From NCBI GenBank assembly GCA_027485675.1, contig JAIXQP010000031.1, positions 1 to 64,000 of the forward strand: a stretch of 64,000 nucleotides of DNA, in the 5' to 3' direction. The first letter of the stretch is position 1; each line of letters starts with the position of its first letter. This DNA is from Terriglobales bacterium (GTDB taxonomy: Bacteria > Acidobacteriota > Terriglobia > Bryobacterales > Bryobacteraceae). The position numbers and the translations under genes were made by a program. The notes below the pieces were generated by a model, which was not told the origin of the DNA, ran no database searches, and saw only the letters and a program-made list of their open reading frames with translations. Positions 46,359 through 55,392 of the stretch are shown here, piece after piece.

Positions 46359-46370
46359 GTGGGCGAGAGC

Positions 46371-48968
46371 ATGGGGAAGTTGCGGGCGGTGCTGGTAGCG
46401 TTTTGGCTCGTGGCCGCGCTACCGGCGGCGCAGGGACAGAGCCTGACGGTCTCGGTGGCGTCGAGCTTACGGCCGGCGATGGAGGAGATCGCCCGGGCAT
46501 TCGAAGCGGAGCATCCCGGCGCGAACGTTGTTTTGAACTTTGGGGCTTCGGGCGCGCTGCGGCAGCAGATTGAGCAGGGGGCCCCGGTGGACGTTTTCTT
46601 GCCGGCAGCGTCGCGGCAGATGGACGAGTTGGAGCGGAAAGGATTGGTGGCAGCGGGAACGCGGCGGGACCTGCTGGGGAACGAAGTGGTGCTGATCGCG
46701 CCGGCCGGCTCCGCTCAGCCGCGCGATTTCGCGGGGTTGCTGAGCGGGGAGGTGCGTTTGCTCGCGCTGGGTGATCCGGCGAGCGTGCCGGCGGGAGAGT
46801 ACGGGCAGCAGGTGCTTCGTTCGCTCGGGTTGTGGGAGCGGGTTGAGCCACGGGTGGTGATGGCGAAGGACGTCCGGCAGGTTCTGACCTATGTGGAGTC
46901 CGGGGAGGCGGAGGCGGGCATTGTCTATGCCAGCGATGCTCGCGGATCGGGTCGCGTGCGCGTAGTGGCCACCGCGCCCGCGGGAAGCCATACGCCGATC
47001 GTCTATCCGGTGGCGGTGACCGCAGCGGCAAAGGCGCCGGCACTGGCCCGGGCGTTTGTGGAATTTCTTTCGCGCAGCGCCGCCGAGAGGGTGTTTCGAC
47101 GGTTCGGGTTCTTGCCGGGCGGGAGGACGGAGACGGCTGCACCGGTGTCCGGGGAGAAACCGTTGGACCTTTCGCCGCTCTGGATTTCGCTGCGGACTTC
47201 GCTGGTCGCCACGGCGCTGACGTTCGTGCTGGGATTAGCCGCGGCCTACGGGATGAACCGGTACCGCGGGAGGGCGCGGAGTTTCATCGACGGGGTTTTT
47301 ATCTTGCCGCTGGTGTTGCCTCCGACGGTGATTGGTTTTTTTCTTCTTCTGCTTTTCGGCCGGAATAGTGGGTTGGGGCAACTGCTGCAGGGGCTCGGCG
47401 TAACGATCGCGTTTTCCTGGCCGGCGACGGTGATTGCAGCGACGGTGGTGGCCTTTCCGATGATGTATCGCGCGTCGCTGGGAGCGCTCGAACAGGTGAC
47501 GCCAACCTTGTTGCAGGCGGCGCGGACGCTGGGCGCCTCCGAATGGCGGGTTTTTCAACGCGTCACGTTTCCGTTGGCCTGGCCGGGGATTCTGGCAGGA
47601 ACGGTGCTGGCGTTTGCGCGGGCGCTGGGGGAGTTTGGCGCCACGCTGATGCTGGCGGGGAACATTCCCGGCCAGACGCAGACGATGCCGGTGGCGATTT
47701 TCTTCGCGGCCGAGGGCGGTGAGATGAATCGGGCGCTGGGTTGGGTCTTGCTGATTGTGGCGGTTTCCTTGGTGGTGGTGACGGGGCTGGGATACTGGTC
47801 GCGGCAACGGCCTGCGAGAGGGTCTGCCAGCGCGTTGGCTGAGGCGGAGGAAAGTACCGCGGGGAGCGGGTTTCAGTTGGGACGCACTTCGCCGGCGGCG
47901 AGCAGCAAGGAGTTGCAGTTCTCGGCGGAAAAGCAGCTGGGCGGGTTTTCGCTCGCCGCTACGTATTCGGTGCGCGGCGGTCCGCTGGGGTTGCTGGGCG
48001 CGTCGGGGTCGGGAAAGAGCCTGTCGCTTCGTTGCATCGCGGGAATCGAGACGCCGGAGAGAGGCCGGATTGTTTTGAACGGGCGGGTGTTGTTTGACCG
48101 CGGCGCGGGAATCGATTTGCCGCCGGCTGAGCGCCGGATTGGTTATCTGTTTCAGGACTACGCATTGTTTCCGCATATCACGGTGGCGGAGAACGTCGCG
48201 TTCGGATTGCACGGCATGGCGGAGGGGGAGCAGGACGCGCGCGTTGCCGAAGCGCTCCGGTTGGTTCGTCTGGAGGGGCTGCGCGAACGCTATCCGGCGG
48301 AGCTGTCGGGCGGGCAGCGGCAGCGAGCCGCGTTGGCGCGGGCGCTGGCGACGCATCCGGATGCGTTGCTGCTGGACGAGCCATTTTCGGCGCTCGATCC
48401 GCATTTGCGGAGGCAGTTAGAGAATCAGCTGCGGGAGGCTTTACGGGAGTACGAGGGCGTGGTGGTCTTCGTCACGCACGATATGGAGGAGGCGTTCCGA
48501 TTCTGCGAGGAGTTGGTGGTGCTTGAAGGGGGTGAGGTGATTGCGGCGGGGCCGAAGCGGAACCTGTTCGAACGACCGGGCACGACGGCGGCGGCGAGAC
48601 TGACGGGGTGTAAGAACATCCTGGCGGCGGTGGTCGAAGCGAGCGGACGGATCCACTTGCCGCAGTTCGGCATCTCGTTGACGGCGGCGGATGAGATGAG
48701 AACAGACGTGACCCATGTGGGGATTCGGGCTCGTCATTTGCGTCTGCTGGAGGCGGAGAGTGGGAAGGCGAACGTGTTTCGGTGCTGGCTGCGGGAGACC
48801 CGCGAGTCGCCGCACGAGATGACGCTATACCTACAGTTGAGGGAGGGAGCCGGTGAGCCGCATTTGGAGATGCAGATGGCCAAGGAGGAGTGGCGCGCGC
48901 TCGAAGCGAGGCCGCAGCCGTGGTTGTTAGAAATAGCTCCCGAAAGGTTGATCCCTCTGGCGGGGTAA
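46371..48968 (+). CDS. modABC: Single-chain molybdate ABC transporter ModA-ModB-ModC
   Basis: One uninterrupted frame (865 residues from ATG 46371, or 869 from GTG 46359) encodes all three parts. ModA: signal peptide, SLTVSVASSLRPAMEEIARA, FGASGALRQQIEQGAPVDVF. ModB permease: SLRTSLVATALTFVLGLAAA, GVFILPLVLPPTVIGFFLLL, EAA loop AARTLGASEWRVFQRVTFPL, ALGEFGATLMLAGN. ModC ATPase: Walker A GASGSGKS near 542, LSGGQRQRAALARAL near 645, LLLDEPFSALDP near 665, His-switch VFVTHDMEEA, then a TOBE-like tail. These are normally three proteins. The chain topology requires ModA to be tethered outside the membrane. It imports molybdate or tungstate. No molybdenum cofactor genes or ModE are in the window. 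Confidence 0.92.
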   Translation: MGKLRAVLVAFWLVAALPAAQGQSLTVSVASSLRPAMEEIARAFEAEHPGANVVLNFGASGALRQQIEQGAPVDVFLPAASRQMDELERKGLVAAGTRRDLLGNEVVLIAPAGSAQPRDFAGLLSGEVRLLALGDPASVPAGEYGQQVLRSLGLWERVEPRVVMAKDVRQVLTYVESGEAEAGIVYASDARGSGRVRVVATAPAGSHTPIVYPVAVTAAAKAPALARAFVEFLSRSAAERVFRRFGFLPGGRTETAAPVSGEKPLDLSPLWISLRTSLVATALTFVLGLAAAYGMNRYRGRARSFIDGVFILPLVLPPTVIGFFLLLLFGRNSGLGQLLQGLGVTIAFSWPATVIAATVVAFPMMYRASLGALEQVTPTLLQAARTLGASEWRVFQRVTFPLAWPGILAGTVLAFARALGEFGATLMLAGNIPGQTQTMPVAIFFAAEGGEMNRALGWVLLIVAVSLVVVTGLGYWSRQRPARGSASALAEAEESTAGSGFQLGRTSPAASSKELQFSAEKQLGGFSLAATYSVRGGPLGLLGASGSGKSLSLRCIAGIETPERGRIVLNGRVLFDRGAGIDLPPAERRIGYLFQDYALFPHITVAENVAFGLHGMAEGEQDARVAEALRLVRLEGLRERYPAELSGGQRQRAALARALATHPDALLLDEPFSALDPHLRRQLENQLREALREYEGVVVFVTHDMEEAFRFCEELVVLEGGEVIAAGPKRNLFERPGTTAAARLTGCKNILAAVVEASGRIHLPQFGISLTAADEMRTDVTHVGIRARHLRLLEAESGKANVFRCWLRETRESPHEMTLYLQLREGAGEPHLEMQMAKEEWRALEARPQPWLLEIAPERLIPLAG

Positions 48969-48988
48969 GCTGATAAAATTTTGGTCAG

Positions 48989-50113
48989 ATGTTTAGCCGC
49001 GCAATCCCCCTATGCTGCGCCTTGCTTCTGGCAACCGCGATTGTCTTGCCCGCTCAGAAGAAGAAGAGCAAGAAAGAGAAGAAAGAAGAGATCACGCAGG
49101 TGCACGAGGTGCCGCCGGATCCACCAGCGGCGGTGACCGTGGAGACGGACCGATTGGAGTTCATCGTTTCGCCGATGTCGGGCAAGGGGCTGCTTTCGGC
49201 GCAGGTGCGGGACGCGATCAAGGCGTTGAAGTCGCAGACGAAGGGCGGGCAGATTGTGAAGCTGCGCGCGTTTGTGGCGGGCACGGGCGATTTGCGGCGC
49301 GTGCAGGCGATTGTCAGCGAGGAGTTCAGCGAGAAGAAGCTGCCGATTCCGACGCTGTCGACGATTCAGGTGGGCCTGTTGCCGATGGAAGGCGCGCAGG
49401 TGGTGATGGAAGCCGTGGTGGTGGCGAAGAAGCCGGTGAATGCGCATGGCCTGGGCTTGCTCTCGGGAATGGGCGGCTATGGCAAAGAGGAGCCGGATCA
49501 GGTGTTGCCGATGCTCGACCGCGCGTTGGCGGATTTGGCGAAGGCGTCACAAGTGGCCGGCAGCTACAAGAGCGATGTGCTGAAGGTGACGTGTATGTTG
49601 TCGTCCCTCGCGCAGATCGCGGAGGTGCGGACCCGGGTGGCGACGGCGTTTCCTTCGGCGATCTTTACGGCGTTTCAGGCGCAGCGCGGGCACGGGGTTT
49701 CGTTGGCGGAATGTGAAGGGGTGGTCCGGTTGACGAAGGCGCCGGCACAGCCGGTTGCGTTTCTGAATCCCGAGGATATGCAGCCTTCGCCGCGCTTCTC
49801 GAAGTTTGTGCTGGTGAACGCTCCGCGGTTGGTGCTGACAGGAACGCAGGTGGCGTTCAACTTCGAGGAGAACGATGTGCGGCTGGCGTTTCAGCGGATG
49901 GCGAAGGTCCTTGAAGGGCAGAAGTCGGGTATGAAGCAGGTAGTGTTTTCGAATCTCTATCCGATCTCGAACCGGATTCTGGAGACGGCGCGCAAGGTGC
50001 GGTTTGAGTTCTTTGATGCGGCAAAACCGCCAGCGAGTACAGCGCTGGTGTTTGAAGGGTTGCCGAGCATGGATGCTTCGCTGGCGATTGAGTTGGTGGC
50101 GGTTCCGCAATGA
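48989..50113 (+). CDS. Secreted protein with two Rid (YjgF)-like domains
   Basis: The 374-residue protein has a signal peptide (CCALLLATAIVLPAQ) followed by a lysine cluster (KKKSKKEKKEE). Two Rid-like regions follow: about 52-155, ending ALKSQTKGGQIVKLRAFVAG...LPIPTLSTIQVGLLPMEGAQ-VVMEAVVVAKK, and about 160-372, with GSYKSDVLKVTCMLSSLAQI and a final ASTALVFEGLPSMDASLAIE-LVAV. Rid proteins deaminate reactive enamines or imines, using an Arg in the (S/T)RxxV region; an obvious equivalent is not clear here, so catalysis is doubtful. The last 4 bp overlap the methyltransferase start. Confidence 0.68.
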   Translation: MFSRAIPLCCALLLATAIVLPAQKKKSKKEKKEEITQVHEVPPDPPAAVTVETDRLEFIVSPMSGKGLLSAQVRDAIKALKSQTKGGQIVKLRAFVAGTGDLRRVQAIVSEEFSEKKLPIPTLSTIQVGLLPMEGAQVVMEAVVVAKKPVNAHGLGLLSGMGGYGKEEPDQVLPMLDRALADLAKASQVAGSYKSDVLKVTCMLSSLAQIAEVRTRVATAFPSAIFTAFQAQRGHGVSLAECEGVVRLTKAPAQPVAFLNPEDMQPSPRFSKFVLVNAPRLVLTGTQVAFNFEENDVRLAFQRMAKVLEGQKSGMKQVVFSNLYPISNRILETARKVRFEFFDAAKPPASTALVFEGLPSMDASLAIELVAVPQ

Positions 50114-50733
50114 TCGAAGGGCGGGACCTGTACGATCCGGAGCGGCCGCTCGATTGGTTTGAGGCGTTGTATCAGAAAGCCGATGGCCAGATGGGGGAGA
50201 TTCCGTGGGGAGATGGTGAGCCCAACCCGAATCTGGTGATCTGGTGCGAGAGGGAAGGCCGGCCGCGGCGCGGCGAACGCGTGTTGGTGGTGGGTTGCGG
50301 ATTGGGGGATGACGCGGAGTACCTGGCGGGCCGAGGCGCGGCGGTGACGGCGTTCGATTTGTCGGCGACGGCGATTGCGTGGTGCCAGAAGCGGTGGCCG
50401 GATTCGGCGGTGCGCTATGTGCAGGCGAATCTGCTGGAGGCGGAGTGGGGCGAAGGCTTCGATTTGGTCGTGGAGATCTACACGCTGCAAGCGATGCCTC
50501 CGGAGGTGCGCGCGCTGGCTTACGCGAAGTTGGCGGCGGCCGTGAAGGGAGAGCTGCTGGTGATCTGCCGCGGACGAGATGAGGCGGATGACCCGGGCGG
50601 CTTGCCGTGGCGGCTGACGAAAGCGGAGATAGAGAACGGGCTCACGGGACTGGAGTTGGCGGCGTTTGAGGATGTCGCAGATCCCGTGAAGGTGGGGACG
50701 CGGCGATTCCGGGCGGTCTGGAAGAAGCGCTAG
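50110..50733 (+). CDS. SAM-dependent methyltransferase, TPMT-like
   Basis: The 207-residue class I methyltransferase has LYDPERPLDWFEALYQKADG and IPWGDGEPNPNLVIWCEREG at the N-terminus, then the S-adenosylmethionine motif VLVVGCGLGDDAEYLAGRGA, AVTAFDLSATAIAWC and FDLVVEIYTLQAMPPEV. The pattern is close to thiopurine methyltransferase-like small-molecule methylases. It is coupled to the Rid gene by an ATGA overlap. Its stop overlaps the convergent amidohydrolase stop by 4 bp. Confidence 0.86.
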   Translation: MIEGRDLYDPERPLDWFEALYQKADGQMGEIPWGDGEPNPNLVIWCEREGRPRRGERVLVVGCGLGDDAEYLAGRGAAVTAFDLSATAIAWCQKRWPDSAVRYVQANLLEAEWGEGFDLVVEIYTLQAMPPEVRALAYAKLAAAVKGELLVICRGRDEADDPGGLPWRLTKAEIENGLTGLELAAFEDVADPVKVGTRRFRAVWKKR

Positions 50734-52094
50734 TTCAGCGACTTCGAAATCCGCTGGGCGTAGGCGCGGGCGGCGGCGAGGACGCGGGCGCGGGCGAGGG
50801 TTTGCGGTATGCGCTGGCGGACGACGACGCGGCCGTTGATGACGACGTCCTGTACGTCGGAGCCTTTGAGGGCGTAGACGAGCGCCGAGTAGACATTGAA
50901 GAGCGGCACGGCTTGCGGCTCGGTCATCGCGACAGTGATGAGGTCGGCGCGCTTGCCGGATTCGATAGAGCCGATCTCCTTCTGCAGGCCGAGCACACGG
51001 GCGCCGTCGATGGTGGCCATGGCGAAGAGCTTGGCGGCGGGCAGCGCGGTGGGATCGTTGGCGGTGACTTTGGCGAGTTTGCCGGCGAGGTCCATCTCTT
51101 CGAAGAGATTGAGATCGTTGTTGGATCCGGCGGGTCCGTCGGGACCTAAGCCGAGGGCGACGTCCAGGCGGAGAAGTTTGAGCACGGGGGCGATGCCGCT
51201 CGCCAGTTTCATATTGCTGCTGGGGCAATGGGCGACGCCGACGTTGCGTTTGGCGAGGGTGGCGATGTCCGCGTCGTCAAGCCAGACGCCGTGGGCGGCG
51301 ACGGTTCTGCCATTTAAGACGCCCAGCTTTTCGAGGGCTTGCGTGGGGGAGAGGCCGCGCTGCTTTTGGGTATCGTCGTTCTCCTTCTTGGTCTCGGAGA
51401 GATGGATAACGAGCGGGGCGCCGTACTTGTTGGCGAGGGCGCGGGAGGCTTGGAGGGTTTCGTCCGAGTTCGTATAGATGGCGTGGGGGGCGACGGCGGC
51501 GGTGATAAGGGGGTCGCCGGCGAACTGCTTGAGGAAGGCTTCGGCGCGCTTCAAGGCATCGGCAGGAGTCTTCGCGTCGGGGACGGGGAAGCCGATGATG
51601 GTTTGGCCGAGGACGGCGCGCATGCCGGCTTTGCGGGTGGCTTCGGCGATGACCTCTTCGAAGTAGTACATGTCGGTGTAGGTCGTGGTGCCGGAGAGGA
51701 GCATTTCGAGGACGGCGAGGTCGGTGCCGACGCGGACGAATTCCGGGTTGACGTTTTTGGCTTCGGCGGGGAAGATGTAGCGTTCGAGCCAGTCCTGGAG
51801 GCGGAGATCGTCGGCGATGCCGCGGAGCAGCGTCATGGGCGCGTGGGTGTGGGTGTTGATGAGACCGGGGGCGAGGATGGCGTCGGGGCGGTTGATGCGT
51901 TGCTTGGAGCGGTGGGCTTTGAGGATTTCGGCGGCGGGGCCGACGGCGACGATGCGGTCCTCTTCGATGGCGACGGCGCCGTTTTCGATGACGCGGCGAT
52001 TGGCGTCCATGGTGACGACGTAGCGGGCGGTGATGACGAGGTCGGCGGCGCTGAGCGCGGTGACGCAGAGGAGACTAGCGAAGAAACGGATCAT
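50730..52094 (-). CDS. Amidohydrolase, MTA/S-adenosylhomocysteine deaminase-like, with signal peptide
   Basis: The 454-residue protein starts at ATG 52094 (the frame is open to 52604 only through the repeat array). It has a short signal-peptide-like start (FFASLLCVTALSAAD) and then the amidohydrolase core: LAPGLINTHTHAPMTLLRGI (metal HxH), AVAPHAIYTNSDETL, LVIHLSETKKE, VAAHGVWLDDADI and ALGLGPDGPAGSNNDLNLFE (metal Asp region). This matches the MtaD/SsnA group that deaminates methylthioadenosine, S-adenosylhomocysteine or related adenosines. Export of such an enzyme is unusual. It fits the purine/pyrimidine salvage cluster on the same strand further right. Confidence 0.86.
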   Translation of the reverse strand: MIRFFASLLCVTALSAADLVITARYVVTMDANRRVIENGAVAIEEDRIVAVGPAAEILKAHRSKQRINRPDAILAPGLINTHTHAPMTLLRGIADDLRLQDWLERYIFPAEAKNVNPEFVRVGTDLAVLEMLLSGTTTYTDMYYFEEVIAEATRKAGMRAVLGQTIIGFPVPDAKTPADALKRAEAFLKQFAGDPLITAAVAPHAIYTNSDETLQASRALANKYGAPLVIHLSETKKENDDTQKQRGLSPTQALEKLGVLNGRTVAAHGVWLDDADIATLAKRNVGVAHCPSSNMKLASGIAPVLKLLRLDVALGLGPDGPAGSNNDLNLFEEMDLAGKLAKVTANDPTALPAAKLFAMATIDGARVLGLQKEIGSIESGKRADLITVAMTEPQAVPLFNVYSALVYALKGSDVQDVVINGRVVVRQRIPQTLARARVLAAARAYAQRISKSLN

Positions 52095-52203
52095 GGATGG
52101 ACTCCGGCATGGGTTCTGCCCAGGTTGATTATCGGGGATCCCGACTACGGATGACGAGGGGTGAGGCGGCGAAGCCGGCCACGGGCGCTTTGTTCTGCAT
52201 GGG

Positions 52204-52965
52204 GCCTCGAGCCGCGCTGCTGAGGATGCCGTGACGTGGGCTTTCCGAGGTGCACGTAGAATGCAGAGCGGGGTCTGCGGGGCGCGCCTCGTCCGCGATG
52301 GGGTGGCGAGAATTGCTCTTGGTGATGAAGGTGACGGAGACAGCGGCGGGCCTGGTTCGGCTGGCGGTGCGCGCGCTGTTCCGCTCGGGGCTTCGAGCGG
52401 CGCTGCTGAGGATGCCGCGACGTAGGCTTTCCGAGGTGCCGGGAGACGGCGGAGCGGGGTCCGCGGGGCGCGCCTCGTGCGCGATGTGGCGGCGAGAATT
52501 GCTCTTGGTGATGAAGGTGACGGAGAGAGCGGCGGGCCGGGTTCGGCTGGAGGTGCGCGCTCTGTTCTGCTCAGGGCTTCGAGCCGCGCTGCTGAGGATG
52601 CCACGACGCAGGCTTTCCGAGGTGCCGGGAGACGGCGGAGCGGGGTCCGCGGGGCGCGCCTCGTGCGCGATGTGGTGGCGAGAATTGCTCTTGGTGATGA
52701 AGGTGACCGAGACAGCGGCGGGCCTGGTTCGGCCGGCGGTGCGTGCGCTGTTCCGCTTGGGGCTTCGAGCGGCGCTGCTGAGGATGCCGCGACGCAGGCT
52801 TTCCGAGGTGACGGTAGACGGCGGAGCGGGGTCCGCAGTACGCGCCTCGTTCGCGATGGGGTGGCGAGAATTGATCTTGGTGATGAAGGTGACGGAGACA
52901 GCGGCGGGCTTGGTTCGGCCGGCGGTGCGTGTTCTGTTCCGCTCGGGGCTTCGAGCGGCGAGTGG
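52204..52965. repeat. Tandem array of 186-bp units (about four copies)
   Basis: The phrase GCGCTGCTGAGGATGCC recurs at 52214, 52400, 52586 and 52772, exactly 186 bp apart; a fifth partial unit starts at 52958. Units differ by scattered substitutions and no gaps. 186 is 62 codons, so the same frames stay open through the array on both strands, which makes long shadow ORFs (52250-53383 plus, 52129-53247 minus). No protein family matches those translations. It lies between the amidohydrolase and cdd genes. Confidence 0.9.
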
Positions 52966-52975
52966 CGCGGGGAGG

Positions 52976-53368
52976 CTAGCGGAGGAAGGAATCATTGAAG
53001 GCTTCCGGCAGGAGCTCGGCGACGGTGAACTCGCGGGTATCGCCATGCAGGTTGACGAGGGTGACGGTGGCTTGCGGGGCGAACTCGGCGAGGAGCTGGC
53101 GGCACGCTCCGCAAGGAGGCGTCGGACGAGGGGTATCGGCGGCGACGGCAATCGCGCGGAACTCGCCGGGCCGGACGCCTTCGCTGATCGCCTTCCACAG
53201 CGCGACCCGCTCGGCGCAGACCGTGAGGCCGTAGCTCGCGTTCTCAATGTTGCAGCCGGTGTAGATGGTCCCGTCCAGCGTCTCGACGGCGGCGCCGACG
53301 AAGAAGCCCGAATACGGGGCCAGGGCCTGCTCCCGAGCGGCGATCGCGCGTTGGGCGAGCTCAGTCAT
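52976..53368 (-). CDS. cdd: Cytidine deaminase
   Basis: The 130-residue enzyme (start ATG 53368) has all zinc and catalytic residues of tetrameric cytidine deaminases: CNIENASYGLTVCAERVA with Cys51 and Glu53, and PPCGACRQ with Cys86 and Cys89. Substrate-binding N40 and E42 lie in GCNIENASYG. It converts cytidine and deoxycytidine to uridine and deoxyuridine. It overlaps the end of punA by 8 bp and is the last gene of the nucleoside operon. Confidence 0.95.
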   Translation of the reverse strand: MTELAQRAIAAREQALAPYSGFFVGAAVETLDGTIYTGCNIENASYGLTVCAERVALWKAISEGVRPGEFRAIAVAADTPRPTPPCGACRQLLAEFAPQATVTLVNLHGDTREFTVAELLPEAFNDSFLR

Positions 53369-54176
53369 GCAGGTTGGCAATGATGGACCGCAAGAGCTTC
53401 TGGAAGCGGTCGGCTTGCTGGCGGCCGGTTTCGAGGACCTCTTCGTGGTTGAGTTCCTGATTCAACATGCCGGCAGCCATGTTGGTGACGCAGGAGAGAG
53501 CCAGGACCTTCATCCGCATATGGACCGCGACGATGACTTCGGCGACGGTGGACATGCCCACAAGGTCCGCGCCGATGGCGCGGAGATACCGGATCTCGGC
53601 GGGTGTTTCGTAGCTGGGGCCCAACAAGCCGGCGTAGACACCGCTGGGCAGGAAGAAGCCCAGTTCGGAGGCGCGGCGCTGGGCCATTTCGCGATAGGCG
53701 GGGGTGTAGGCGAACGTCATGCCGGGGAAGCGTTCGCCCCAGGCATCGTTGTTGTGGCCGACGAGGGGATTGGATCCCTGCAGGTTGATATGGTCGGTGA
53801 TGAGAACGAGATCGCCGGGCCGGTAGTCCGGGTTGATGCCGCCGGCGGCGTTGGTGAAGACCATGGAGCGGACGCCGAGCGAGCCGAGGACGCGAACTCC
53901 AAAGGTAGACTGCTGCGGGGTGTAGCCTTCGTAGAGATGCGCGCGGCCGGCGAGGACCGCGACGGGCTGCCCGGCGATGCGGCCGACGACCAGTTTGCCG
54001 GCGTGGCCGACGGCGGTAGAGGCGGGCCAGTGCGGGATTTCGCTATAGGGGATGACGGTCGCGTCTTCGACCGTGTCCGCAAACGCGCCGAGGCCGCTGC
54101 CGAGGACGATGCCGATTTCGGGGAGAAACGGCAGGCGGTGTTTGAGTTCGAGGACGGCGGCTTCGACGGTGATCAT
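53361..54176 (-). CDS. punA: Purine-nucleoside phosphorylase (trimeric type)
   Basis: The 271-residue enzyme starts at ATG 54176, overlapping the nupC stop in ATGA. It is a PNP of the low-molecular-mass class: IGIVLGSGLGAFADTVEDAT (phosphate-binding GSGLG), GHAGKLVVGRIAGQPVAVLA, GRAHLYEGYTP (phosphate His), MVFTNAAGGINPDYRPGDLV, LGPSYETPAEIRYLRAIGAD and VGMSTVAEVIVAVHMRMKVL. It splits guanosine, inosine and deoxy forms into base and pentose-1-phosphate. The product of NupC transport is its substrate. Confidence 0.94.
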   Translation of the reverse strand: MITVEAAVLELKHRLPFLPEIGIVLGSGLGAFADTVEDATVIPYSEIPHWPASTAVGHAGKLVVGRIAGQPVAVLAGRAHLYEGYTPQQSTFGVRVLGSLGVRSMVFTNAAGGINPDYRPGDLVLITDHINLQGSNPLVGHNNDAWGERFPGMTFAYTPAYREMAQRRASELGFFLPSGVYAGLLGPSYETPAEIRYLRAIGADLVGMSTVAEVIVAVHMRMKVLALSCVTNMAAGMLNQELNHEEVLETGRQQADRFQKLLRSIIANLHD

Positions 54177-55387
54177 ACGAGTAACCCAGCGATGCAGGCG
54201 GACATGAAGTTGGCGAGCGTACCGGCAGCGACGGCGCGGAGGCCGAGGCGGGCGAGGTCGGATTTGCGGGAGGGCACGAGAGCGCCGATGCCGCCGACCT
54301 GGATGGCGATCGAAGAGATGTTGGCGAAGCCGCAGAGGGCGTAGGTGGCGATGATCTTCGAGCGGGGGTCGAGGACGACGCCTTGTTCGGGGAGTTTGCC
54401 GAGGTCGATGAAGGCGACGAACTCGTTGAGGACGAGCCGGGTGCCGAGGAGTTTGCCGACGTGCGGGGCATCCTGCCAGGTGACGCCCAGGAGATAAGCC
54501 ACGGGAGCGAAGATCCAGCCGAAAAGCTCCTGCATGGTGGCGGGGAACCACGCGGCCATCGAGTGGCCCCAGCCGAAGAGGCCGTTGACGAGCGCGATGA
54601 GGGAGACGAAGGCGATGAGCATGGCGCCGATGTTGAGGGCGAGCTGGAGGCCGTCGCCGGCGCCGCGGGCGGCGGCGTCGATGACGTTGACGCCGTTCTT
54701 CTCGATCTCAACCTTGATGCCGCCGAGGGTTTCGGGCTCTTCGGTTTCGGGGATGAACATCTTGGCCAGGAGAATGGTGGCCGGGGCGGTCATGATGACG
54801 GCGGTGAGGAGGTGGCCGATTTCGACCTTGGCGAACATGACGTAGGCGGCCATGACGGCGCCGGAGACGTGCGCCATGCCGGAGGTCATGATGGTGAAGA
54901 GCTCACTTTGCGTGAGCCCGGCGAGGAAGGGACGAATGGTGAGCGGGGCTTCGGTCTGCCCCATAAAGATGCTGGCGGCGACGCAGGTGGACTCAGCGCC
55001 GCTGGCGCCCATGACGCGGCGCATGAGCAGGGCCATCGCTTTGATGATGACCTGCATGATGCCGAGATAGTACAGGATGCCGAAGAGGGCCGCGATGAAG
55101 ATGACGATGGGCAGGACCTGGAACGCGAACAGGACCCCGTAGGGTCCTGTAGATTTGCCGAGTGGGCCGAAGAGGAACGAGCAGCCTTCTTCGGCGTAGC
55201 GGAGGAGGGCTTCGACGGCGCGGCTGGCGGTTTCAAAGGCTCCCCGGATGGGGGTTTTGAGAACCAGCAGGGCGAAGAGGATTTGCAGGCCAAGGCCCCA
55301 GGCGAGGAGCGAGGGGCGAATGGCGCGGCGGTTCGTCGAGAAGAACCACGCCACCGCGAGGATGACGACCAGCCCGACGGCGCCCAT
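54173..55387 (-). CDS. nupC: NupC-type concentrative nucleoside transporter
   Basis: The 404-residue inner-membrane protein has the CNT family pattern: about ten membrane segments, GLGLQILFALLVLKTPIRGA, FAFQVLPIVIFIAALFGILY, the core GASGAESTCVAASIFMGQTE (substrate and cation site), PLTIRPFLAGLTQSELFTIM, SGMAHVSGAVMAAYVMF and RLVLNEFVAFIDLG. It co-transports nucleosides with H+ or Na+. It begins 5 bp after pdp and overlaps punA. Confidence 0.95.
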   Translation of the reverse strand: MGAVGLVVILAVAWFFSTNRRAIRPSLLAWGLGLQILFALLVLKTPIRGAFETASRAVEALLRYAEEGCSFLFGPLGKSTGPYGVLFAFQVLPIVIFIAALFGILYYLGIMQVIIKAMALLMRRVMGASGAESTCVAASIFMGQTEAPLTIRPFLAGLTQSELFTIMTSGMAHVSGAVMAAYVMFAKVEIGHLLTAVIMTAPATILLAKMFIPETEEPETLGGIKVEIEKNGVNVIDAAARGAGDGLQLALNIGAMLIAFVSLIALVNGLFGWGHSMAAWFPATMQELFGWIFAPVAYLLGVTWQDAPHVGKLLGTRLVLNEFVAFIDLGKLPEQGVVLDPRSKIIATYALCGFANISSIAIQVGGIGALVPSRKSDLARLGLRAVAAGTLANFMSACIAGLLV

Positions 55388-55392
55388 GGCGG

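Noticed and set aside
52204-52965. CRISPR array
   Set aside because: The repeat unit is 186 bp with no short repeat-spacer alternation and no cas genes nearby.
52250-53383. Long repeat-containing plus-strand frame (377 residues) across the 186-bp array and cdd
   Set aside because: It runs antisense through cdd, which is certain, and is open only because the repeat period is a multiple of three. No start context or family match.
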